DNA of 64,000 nucleotides from Asterias rubens (Eukaryota > Echinodermata > Asteroidea > Forcipulatida > Asteriidae): contig NC_047082.1 of assembly GCF_902459465.1 (NCBI RefSeq), positions 9,546,545-9,610,544 of the forward strand, written 5' to 3'. Positions 46,201 to 58,200 of this stretch are shown here, in pieces. Position 1 is the stretch's first letter, and each line of letters begins with the position of its first letter. The position numbers and the translations under genes were made by a program. The notes under the pieces were generated by a model. It saw only the letters and a list, made by a program, of their open reading frames with translations. It was not told the origin of the DNA and made no database searches.

Positions 46201-49200
46201 TTGTTTCTCCGTCATGATATATCCGACAAGGGACTCATTTAGCTTGATCACATCACATGTTGCTAAAAGACCTTACCTTTCTTGTTAACTGCCCTTTAGG
46301 CATTTGTGTTTAATTCTGTTGGTTGCTTTTTCTGTGATTTTTTTTATTTGTATGTTTTTTGTTGCATGTAATGGAATAATAATAAATAAAGTAAAAAAAT
46401 AAAAAATTAAAAAATAAAAAATAAAATAATAAGACCTTACCGTAACCTTTCTCGTCTCTCGCCCTCTACCCCGTCCAGCATGAGTAACGTCTCGGAAGAA
46501 GGAGTATCATCGACAGAGTCCAACGTTGTTGGATTATCGTTGAATATATTTGTGAAGTCCTTCCATCCTTTAGAAGTGCTTGATGCAAACTACAGGATGG
46601 CAATGTAAAAACAAAAAGAATTATCAGAAATTATCGTCCGACACTAAATAGGATTCAAAACCTTTGGATTTGAAACTATGGTGGTAGTACGTATAATTAC
46701 ATGTAGGTGATGTTTGCGGTAACACCATGTGTAAATCTCTTTTTGAGTAGTGTTCATTTTGAAAAGATGATCAAAGCATACTGATCGACACGTTGAGTTG
46801 TCAAATACCGGTTCTTTTCAAAACCAACACCACTCCATTACACATGGAGCTACCGCACACCTAACAACTAAAACACTGGTGGTCCAGTGTCAAATTTAAG
46901 ACCCCCCCCCATGCATACCATGGTTATAAAGACAATGGACACTATCAGTAATTGTCAAAGACCAGTCTTCTCACTTGGTGTATCTCAACATATGCATAAA
47001 ATAACAAACATGTGAAAACTTGAGCTCCCTTGTCACACGTAGGTGTGTGCGTTCAGATGCTTGATTTCAAGACCTCAAATTTCTAAATCTGAGGTCTCAA
47101 AATCAAATTCGTGGAAAATTACTTCTTTCTCAAAAACTAGGTCACTTCAGAGGGAGCTGTTTCACACAATGTTTTATACTATCCACCTCTCTCCATTACT
47201 CGTTACCAAGTACGGTTTTATGCTGATAATTATTTTGAGTAATTACCAATAGTGTCCACTGTCTTTAAGAGGATTGATAGAGTAAGAGGTAGATAATGAT
47301 AGTATGTGTACCTTGCAATATTCTCCCAACACTGCACTATACGTATATAACATGTATTTAAGTAAGCAAAGGGATACCGGTAATGAAATTAGATCCCGGC
47401 TACTGTTGATACAGCTTAGGTCGGGTTCAACTAAATAACTGGTTAGCCTTCTTGTTCTGAATTTGTCAATCACAAGTGACAGTATTCTTTATGTTTTGTT
47501 GATTTTGTTTGTTTTTTCTTTTGCGATGATAACAATGTTATTGAACCTTTCTAGTGCTCCATGTCTGTCAATGACGACACCCCTGGCGCAAAAGACAAGA
47601 ACTCTGCTATTATATACATGTACACAAGACAATCAAAGTTCAGAAGCTACGGTTTCAGAAATAGATACGTTTTGAGATGTGTCTTGAATTGAGAAGAATT
47701 CTTTTCTGAGTTGAATTGGAGATGCTTTTCACAAGAGATGGTAAAGAGCAGCGATCATCCAAGAAGTGCCAGCAGGTTTTTTGAGGAGCGAAGAACAAAG
47801 ACAAACTTTCTAAAAAAAGATTTGAATCTGCAACAACCAGATGAATGTCCAAGAGCTTTTTCCCATGTAGTTTATTACTTCTTATTTCTTATTTATCTCA
47901 AGAAAAATGCATTATTAAATCATTGTGAAGATTGGTTGTAAATTTCTTTCATAAAATGATTGCAGTAAAAGTGTTAGCAGAAATACCTTGAAACAAAAAA
48001 TTTTCCTTTCAGAAATTGGGATTCTATGTCAACTTGGAAAATGTCATATCTGGACATGATCTTTACGTTGACCTCTTTATGTGAATGAAAGTAGGTTAAA
48101 CTTTGTGGCTGTTTGCGGCCGCTATGGGCATTTCGGTTCAAGCCACTTTATTGCTGCTACTGGCTCTAAATGGCTAATGTATGTTTTACTAGAAAAGGAA
48201 GAAAAAAAAAAAACATGGCCATTACCTTGGAAGCCCAGCTTTTTGTGCCCGTGGAAATGTCGGTCATTAGGCGTCCTTCTTGCATCTTCTCTTTGGTGGG
48301 TTTAACGACAGAATCGTTCACTTTAGCTGCATACTCTTGAGTCTAGTGGAATGAAGTTAAACACACACTAAACAAATGTTCATCTTTTACACAAAATAGT
48401 ATACACTCTTTGTGTGATGTCTTGATTTTTAAAGGCACTGGACACGTTTGGTAATATTTGTCAAAGACCAGTATTCTCACTTTGTGATCGAAGTTGCAAG
48501 AGAATAAGGAAAGAAAAAACGACCTTATTGCACAACTTAGTGTGCTTTCAGATGCATAATAAAAGGCTTCAGCTGAAGTCTTATATATTATTTGAGTGAG
48601 AAATTACCTCTCTCTCAAAAACTATGTTACTTCAGAGGAAGCCATTTCTCACAATGTGTTATACTATGAACAGCTCTCCATTGCTTGTTACCAAGTAAGT
48701 TTTTATGCTAACAATTATTTTGAGTAATTACCAAGAGTATCCAGTGCCTTTAAAAGGGAAAACTACTTTTTCCTTAAAGGAACATGTTGCCTTGGATCGG
48801 TCAAGTTGGTCTTTAAAAAGTGTTCTGTAACCGTTTGTTATAAAATGCATATGGGTAGAAAGATGTTGTAAAAGTAGAATACAATGATCTACACAAAATA
48901 TGCCTCAAAATTGCGTGGTTTTCTTTTTACATCGCCGACTAACACGGTCGGCCATTTATGGGAGTCAAATTTTTGACTCCCATAACGTAAATGGAAAACC
49001 GTGCAATTTTGAGTGATACTTGTGTGGATCATTATATTCTACTTTTAAAACATCTTTCTAACCATGCATATCATAACAAACGGTTTCAAACGCTTTTTAT
49101 AGACCAACTCGTCCGATCCAAGGCAATGTGTTCCTTTAAGAGTTTACACTTCTAGAATCATTAGCAACATTAGAATCTCCATGTTCTTTTCTACATGTTC

Positions 49201-52200
49201 TACATGTAAATGTACAGCCAGGATTGTTTTTATATTTAATAATAAAAAATTATGAGCAATAGGAAGATGACTCTGCCGTCTGCAGATCTTTAAATAAAAA
49301 CAAGAGCAACAGTCACCTGCACCTATACAGTATGTTTATACGACCACCATTAAAAGTCATATTAAAGGAGGAAGGGTGGTCCAAATCCATTTATTTCTTA
49401 ATGCCACTTAGAAATGGCACAGTACCTTCTACTCATTACAGGTTTTGTACAATGGGAGTCTGATACGATAGAGGGCAGCAGACTTAACGGGTTAATCCAT
49501 TGTTCTCAGAATTATGCGCATGTTCAGAACTACGTAAACAATGGAAATTTACCCGGTAAGTCTGCTGCCACCTAGCGTTGGAAAGTGTCCTATTACAATT
49601 CAGCTCTAATTGTCTTTCCACTAAAATACACATACTTTCTACAATAATTTAGCTCAGAAACAATGAAATGCAGACGGTCACTTGAAGCGCTCCTTTCCTA
49701 ATTTCTGATTCAATACAACGACAACTTGATAGTAAATTAGTTTACTTTTTTTAAATTCCATCAGGGATGCTTCTATTACGTTTTCTCTCCTACACATGTA
49801 TTTATGTGTGTATTAAGCTTGGGCGATATCACGATATTATTGAATATCGCGATACTAATTTGGAAACGATTTCGATATCGGATCGATTTGGTTTTAATCG
49901 AAATATCGATATATCACGCTATATTGCGATATATTGCGATATATCGCGATATCGATTAAGTATGGCATTATCGCGATGTATTTCCTAGCTGAGACATCTT
50001 GCACCCAATAGGTTTGGAGTAAAACCAGAAGAATAGGTCATTAGAACACCTCTCTTATGCTATGACTGTCTCTTCTACAACTTTCACTGGGAGTTTGAAG
50101 ACTGATGATGTCAAAATTAATTAATCGCGATTATATCGAATATCGCGATATATTGTCGGCGATATATCGTGAATAAAATAAATCAATATCGCCCAAGCTT
50201 AGTGTGTACATGTACATGTATATGTTTTCTTTATCATTCTTTTTTTTTGTACTCTGCATTTGTACCTGTGAAATTAATAAATTAAATTTATCAATGAAAA
50301 CAAAGAACTTACCTTCTGTGAAGCAACCGTTCCCAACTTAACAGCCTAAGATAAAAAAATAAAAAAATCAAACTGAGAAAACCACGGTTTATTTCATAAG
50401 GAGGTCAAATCATAACGACGTTCACATCCCACTCGGCAGTCTGACTGAGTTTTATTTTCAAAGTGCTACCACACAAAGGATACACGAGAACAAAAAACAA
50501 GCATGCCTCTTCCGATTCAAACAATAGTTCATGCCTCACTGAATTCATGGGGAGATAATACCAAACAAGAGTGCGCCACATGCCAGCGAAAGGCACTCAC
50601 TGATTTTGACACCACCAAAACTATTAACAATGTATTAATAATTTTGCTTTTGTAACCAAAACTGTAAAATTATATATTGTTTGAAAAAAATTTATCCCTT
50701 CACATAACAATAAAAAGGGAATTGCATGTATATACGTATATATCTATAAAACAAAATATAAAATTGTTTCTAACAGAAAGTACATCATTGCTGTAAAATT
50801 ATTTCTCATTCACCACTAGACATCCAGGACAGCAAGTTTTACTTATTAAGGATGAACAATTGTCAATTATCAAGGACCAGCTTTCAATCAACACAACATT
50901 CATACAACAAAATCTTGATAGTTACCTTTAAGTGAAAACAATGAGAAAAACAAAACAGCAAAATGTAAACAATTACTACAAAATGAGCGACCAGTATTTT
51001 ATGCAATTTACCTGACTCTCAATTAATTTCCTTCCCCATCCACACTCTGACAAACAAGTCCTCTGCTTGTCGTACAAAAAACCCGAATACAGAACAATTG
51101 ATGATCACTTCAGCCACCTGTTGCTTTAACAGCAAACAGATTACACACCAAATGCAGCCTCAAAGAAATAGATTTTCAAACTGTTCTCCTCTCCAGAAAC
51201 CGTGAAGACACAGATTGTAAGAAAACCAACTCTCCAGATGATCCTTCAATAACTAGTTTAAAACAACAAAGTAGATTGTTCTACATGCAGAAAGCAGACG
51301 GTTAAAAGAGGCACGTGAAGGTGTTCAGTTCCGAAGACAGGATGTGTGTAGAGAGAGTGGCACAAGTTCAATGCTTGAGTTTGCATCAAAGCAGACAATT
51401 GCTGGCAATTGTGGACGGCAGTTTATTTCAGCTGAAGATACGACATACACACTGATCAATATTGTATGTGCTCTAATCCAGCGTATTCAACCATCTCTGG
51501 ATAAAGACTCTCATACACAAAAGGCCCCACTACTTCTAGGCCAATCAGCCGATTAAGGTACAGTCTTTTTATGCTGCTGTTTGAAGCACTGAGAGCATTA
51601 TTACTGTCATTACTGAGACCCAGCGGCCAGCAGAAACGATGTCTTGTTTGTCACGCACAGGGGATATATAAAATACTGACTGATGTTTTTTGGGTTTTTT
51701 TTTTGTCAATACTAAAGTGATGATTTTTGTTTGACCCTCCACCAACACCTGCCTTGTATTTTACTCTTAAAGAAGCACAGGAATTTGCCTTTAGTAAAGG
51801 GAAACTTCTATAAGGAATTTGGGAATTGGAACTTTACAAAGCGTACCACTGCAAAAGCAACAAGCACCACAGCAAAAGCATGGGACACCTCAGCAAAAGC
51901 ACAGGGCACCACAGCGATTGCTGTGTGTGCATTGGGTTATTTGGGGGTTTAAGCAATGACACCTTTTTGTGTTTGTCTCACGGAGGCAATGAGCAGGGTA
52001 AGGGCATATTGAGCGATATCAAACATCGTCATCAAATGGGATGTGAGGCATTGCATGGTGAGGTTTGTTTGCAGTAACAAAAAAATAACGTAAATTTGAA
52101 AATATAACCTCAACAAGTAATTAAAATAAATAACATTCTGCGCCTTCCCCTGCCTATAAAAAAAGGTAAAAGATGATATAAACTATATTTTATAGATGGC

Positions 52201-55200
52201 GTGCCTTACATAAAAAACATCATTGTTCCCTCACTACTAGTCTGCAAAATCATTTGTGTTGTTGGTTTTCTTTGGCGACAGCTGGCACAGTAACCTGACA
52301 CAAATCAATACCATAAATTCCCAAACATTTAGAAAATTACTGATTATTGGTTTTTAAAGATACATGCTAAAAATTTCCCGTGAGCGTTTATCTGTGTTGG
52401 GTAAACAAAGTTGCTTTCAAACAATATTCTTGTTTGCAGAAATGAGCAGAATACCAGTCAAAAATTGCACACGACATGGTAGTTTGGCTGATAAGTGGTA
52501 ATCTTATTCTGCCACAAGAGAAGACCCCCAGGCTACGTGTCATTTCTGACAAAAAGGTCTAAAACTATCAAAAGTACAAGCTATGTTAAAGTTATTGTAG
52601 TTTTGGTAACCCTTGGGGTTTTAGATATCTAGGAGCTTTTGAGAATAGTAGGCCTATCATCATTGCAACAGAAGTGGATCAAAGAGCAAAACCTCAAGCA
52701 CATCTCATCTGAAACTTCAAATATGAGCTTTATGTACAAAAGAATACCCCAGGGATGAGTGTCATTGCCGACAAAAATGTCTGAAACTATCAAAAATACA
52801 AGCTATGTTTTAAAGTTATTGTAGTTTTGGTAACCCTTGGAGTTTTAGATTTCCACGAGCTTTTCAAAGAGCATTCAGAAAAGAAGAAAAAAAAATTCCA
52901 ACTAGAGGTACAGTAAGAATAAAACTTAAAAGGTCTGAAAACTAAAATAATGGTCACATTAAGATAAAAGGCTGACATTTCACATCCATAAAACCGAGAC
53001 CTTTGTTCAGATTGCTTCTGTCCATTATTTTTTAGCATAATGTACAGTATAATGACATTAGTTACCGAGGTCTGAATGCATGGCTTGAAGAACACTCTAC
53101 ATGATGGTCACATTGCCTTGTTTTTAAAATCCTTTTATAAATGTCACGTATCCTAATGCCAACACGACCATGAATTTACGAATTACAATCCATATATATT
53201 GTGTGTACGTGTACGTTCGTGTGATGTTTGCTTGGGTTTTTTTTTAAATTAAAGATGAGTTACATGTGTTTGCCCAGTTCATCAAAGGTTTTCCTGTGTC
53301 TATTTTTTTTTTAATACAGTCTGATTATGTACTGTATCTGGGCATATTTCTGAATGAAAACAAACAACAAACAGCAATGGAAAGTTTAATCTGTGCCAAT
53401 CTGTGTGAAACTCCCCCAAACCAAAAGGGGTCAATCTGTATCTGTCTGTAAAAAATTGCTACAGATGTTCTTCATAACAAAAATATAGAGGTTGACCGTA
53501 AAGGGATGGGTATTTATACAAAAAAATGAATTGGTTTCATTTAGTTCTCAATACACAACACTGTAAAAAACATCCCAAGAAAACTTCATAGAACTGAACA
53601 TAAAAAAAATTCCAGGCCTGATACTTCACGGAGGTAGCGAAGGCAATTACCTCCAACCCCCCCCCCCCCTTTGTCATTTATACCTCGATTGGTGCCCTTG
53701 AAACGCTCCAGTCAAAATTCCTCGTACCAGTGTCATACATGTAGTGGGGTATCGTGGCCGAGGGGATAAGAGCACCGAATTCAAGCTCTAGTGATTCTGT
53801 TCAGCAGAGTGTGGGTTCGAATCCTGGTCATGACACTCGTGTCCCTGAGCAAGACACTTCACTATAGTTGCTTCTCTCCACCCAGGGGTAAATGGGTACC
53901 TGTAAGGGCCGAGTTGGTTCTTGTGATTGATTAGCTTAGTGTGCTACATATTTGGCGGCACCGGCTGTAAACTGCCCAGGGTGCTGAGATGGTTTAAGGA
54001 ATGATTTAAGGCCCAGTGACCAGGGGTAATAATGTTGAAGCGCCATGAGCGTCACTGCGTGACGGACCTGAGGGCTATATAGAAAGCCACTATTATTATT
54101 ATTATGTAGTGTGCGCTTGACCAAGAAAAAAATGCCTTGGTGTCCTTGCCCTTTCAAAGACAGAGTAGACAGGCCTGAAATTCCTGACAAGGCATGTAAA
54201 CAGTCTTTCGTTGTTTTCACAAATAAGTGATGCAGTGTGCGGAGACCCAGTTGGTGAGTCCTGTATCTTGTAAAGAGTCAACACAGAACGGATTGGTATC
54301 AGGTTTTAAAGGAAATGGACACGCTTGGTAGTTACTCGGAATTTAGCATAAAAACGTACTTGGTGAGAAATGACTCCTACTAAATGAACTTAAAGGCAGT
54401 GGACACTATTGGTAATTACTCAAAATAATTATTAGCATAAAACCTTTCTTGGTGACGAGTAATGGGGAGAGATTGAAGGTATACAACATTGTGAGAAACG
54501 GCTCCCTCTGAAGTGCCATAGTTTTAGAGAAAGAAGTAATTTTCCACGAATTTGATTTCGAGACCTCAGATTTAGAACTTGAGGTCTCGAAATCAACATC
54601 TAAACGCACACAACTTCGTGTGACAAGGGTGTTTTTTTGTCTTTCATTATTATCTCGCAAGTTCGATGACCGATTGAGCTCAAATTTTCACAGGTTTGTT
54701 ATTTTATGCATATGTTGAGATACACCAACTGTGAAGGCTAGTCTTTGACAATTACCAATAGTGTCCACTGCCTTTAAAGTTTTTGAGAAAGATTTCTCAC
54801 TCAAATAACACAATAGCTGTAAACTTCTAAGTCCTAACCAAAGGTTTTTAATCGCCATTAATTTGAAGAGTAATAACCAATCAAGAACCTTCCCTTTAAA
54901 ATTTCATTTTAGAACTCTTCCACCTGTTGGGAGCCATATTTCACCTTGCTTTTCATTATTTCTTCATGTGGGTGTTGCTCGCTTTATTTTATCTTCCTTT
55001 TATCAGTGAGATGAAAGTATCTAGCACTCAATTACATACACTCCTTTTGTTTTGTTTTAGTTCTATCTCCATTTTAGTCTCTCAAGAGAAATCCTTCATC
55101 GACAGGCAATCAGCAACGAATATGGAATTTATTGGCGGACGAGCAGAAGAAGAAAACTACTCTAGTTATTTACTCCCCCGGGTAGTTTCCCAAATGAAAT

Positions 55201-58200
55201 CGGCAACGGAAAGACAAGTTCAAACTTGGCCGTGACGTCAGACAATCAGTGATTTCAAGTGGATGATGATAACTCAAAAGTCTAGTGCATTTCAACATGC
55301 AGGTCTGAAGATATCAAGATAAAAATCACACTGAAAAGAGCCTTTTAGCCTTGGAGAAAGACTCTGCCAGGGTTGAAACATCAGGCCAACTATTGTATAC
55401 CATCAGGTCCTTTTGGTTGGTTTGCAACAGCTAATTCTGTATTCTCAATATAAAAACAGAAAGGATAATTTTGGGTCTCGTTAACATTATTTCTGGCAAC
55501 AGTTTAGAGCTTGTACAAAAACCTATGATCACCAAATAAGATCTCCAGACAGTCTTGAAAGAAAGGAGATCTTAAAAAAAATTATCATTCTTGCTTTAAG
55601 ACAAAGTACGAATGTACAGGTGTAAGGGGGTTTTTGGGGGTTGCGGGTTGAAGTCTCACTTTAATAAATTGTCTTTGTTCAACACAAAAGCTTAACAACT
55701 TTAAAATATATTTTTCCTTTAAAGACACTGGACACTGTTGGTAATTGTCAAAGACCAGTCTCCTCACTTGGTGTATCTCAACATTAACTGCTCACAAAAA
55801 GTAAGGAAACTTTTTTCAATCCAGTATATTTGTTATTATTTAAAACTCTCTTTGTACATGGTATATATCAATGCAAAACTGAACTGTTCCTTTTTAAAAT
55901 GATACCATATTTGCAATGATTACATGTTGCTGAACTTGGCTACACGAATAACAATGAGGCAAAGTCACAAATCAAATGTGCCAAAATTACCGTTGTCTGT
56001 GAATGGTCAATAGGTAATGCTCAATAATCGAATCGATCAAGCTTTTCAGAACCATTAATGGTTTACACAATGATTTGCATCAGTGAGCTCATCGGACACA
56101 ATTAACCCTCATCTAACGAAAAACACCTTGTTTGATTGGTATTTGCAAAACGATATTCTACAGCCGAATGCAGTCCCATACTTGCAGACTCTTGGACCAA
56201 ATGCCATCTTTCAAGATGACAACGCTCGCCCCAATCGAGCCCGACTGGTGACTGACTACCTGAAAAATGTTGGGGTGCACCGGATGGATTGGCCTGCTAA
56301 CAGTCCAGACCTGAATCCCATGGAACATTTGTGGGACCAGTTTGGCGTTCCATTATTTATTAAGGAACCTGGTTAGGTCAGCCACAGTTGATGTGTTGGT
56401 GGTTCTGGCGCGATCCCTCATCATCAGCGCATCACAAGACCTGTGCGCAGCATGAGAAGAAGGTGCCAGGATGTCATCAACGCCTTCGGATCATCCACTT
56501 GTTACTGAACTTTTTGTACCAATAAAGTGTATTAAGATCAGTAAGTTGTCTTGCTCTATACCAAACTTCTTGTCTCAATAAAGTGGATTAAGATCAGTAT
56601 GTTGTCTTGCTTGTTTGAATTACAGTGTCATTTGATTGTTCACACAGTAACACAAAATTGCTAATTTTGGCACATTTGATTTGTGACTTTGTCTCGTTCT
56701 CATTAACGTGGTCAAGTCCAGCAACATGTAATCATTGCAACTGTGGTATCATCTTAAAGAGGAACAGTTCAGCTTTGCATTGATATATACCATATACAAA
56801 GAGAGTAATAAATAATAACAAATATACTGGATTGAAAAAGGTTTCCTTACTTTTTGTGAGCAGTTTATATGCATAAAATAACAAACCTGTGAAAATTTGA
56901 GCTCAATTGGTTGTCAAAGTTGCGAGATAGTAATGATAGAAAACACCAGATGCTTGATTTCAAAACCTCAAAATCTAATTCTGAAAATTACTTCTTTCTC
57001 AAAAACTACGTTACTTCAGAAGGAGCCATTACTCACAATGTTTTATGCTATCAACAGCTCCCCATTACTCGTTACCAAATAAGGTTTTATGCTAATAATT
57101 ATTTTGAGTAATTACCAATAGTGTCCACTGCCTTTAATGCACAAAATGTAGTAATTCAAGCAGTAAATCTACATATAATCAAGCAGTCCTTCTCATTCGT
57201 GAGATATGGCTGTATTATTCGCGGGATGACGACAGCTGAGGGCTCTGGAAATAATATAGTCGTCACATCCGTAGCTTGGAGACACTTAAAATTACAGAGA
57301 CGGAGACAACATGTATTCATCACTCAAGAAATGTTTCCAGGCAATTAAAAAAAAAAAAAAACTCCTCGGGGTAAAATCTGTTTCCTTTCTTCCAACAGAT
57401 TTATCGGTTGAGAAGATTTATTGTTTGGACATATCAAAAGAAATTGGGAAAAAAAGCTGCTGGCAAAGCTTTTGAGGAACAGAAATTGCTCATAAAATAA
57501 GTTCCGGGGTAACTAATACTGATTCAAGTCAATTCAACTCACATTTATTTTTCATCTTTTACTAACTCACATCTTGGGTTGAATCCACTTCCTTCCCCAA
57601 AATATTGTTTTTTGTATGAACATTTTGAAAAGAAAATGTTGCGTTTTGGGGGTTTTTTTTATACAAAATTGCTCATAATGAGCACGCAGAGCTCACTTTT
57701 ATTGTTGATGAAAGCTCCAATTGGATAGTGTACATTTATTATTAGGTGAACAACAGTACGTTGTTTTTTGCCTACAAAACAATAGACATAAAACGGCAGT
57801 TGTGCCTCTACATGTCGGTAATATATTGCTTTCCAATGGGGACATAATCAAATTTCTATAAACAAAAATGTTTAGTTTGTAGAGGGAAAAGTGAAAAACA
57901 TAGCTGTGTCCAAGCAAGACATTAGATGAGACAATGTGGCCATGAAAATTTTTTTGATTCAATTCTAGGCACCATACAGAGAGATTCTAGGCATCATACA
58001 TGTCATTTGATAATGGACTATGCAAATAAACTAAGACCAGAACGCACTAATAATGTTCAAAAACTTACAAGTGAGACTCATTAGTATTAAAAGGCAAGCT
58101 TTAGAAAACATTTGAGGCGTCATGCGTTTTTTGTTTTTTTGAAATACGTTCTTTATAGACAATGTAAGAGCAAAAATGTGTGTATTAGGAAAGAGTGATA

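Noticed and set aside
53747-53830. Functional tRNA gene
   Set aside because: It has A and B boxes but no closed acceptor stem, and is continuous with a SINE body flanked by a target duplication.
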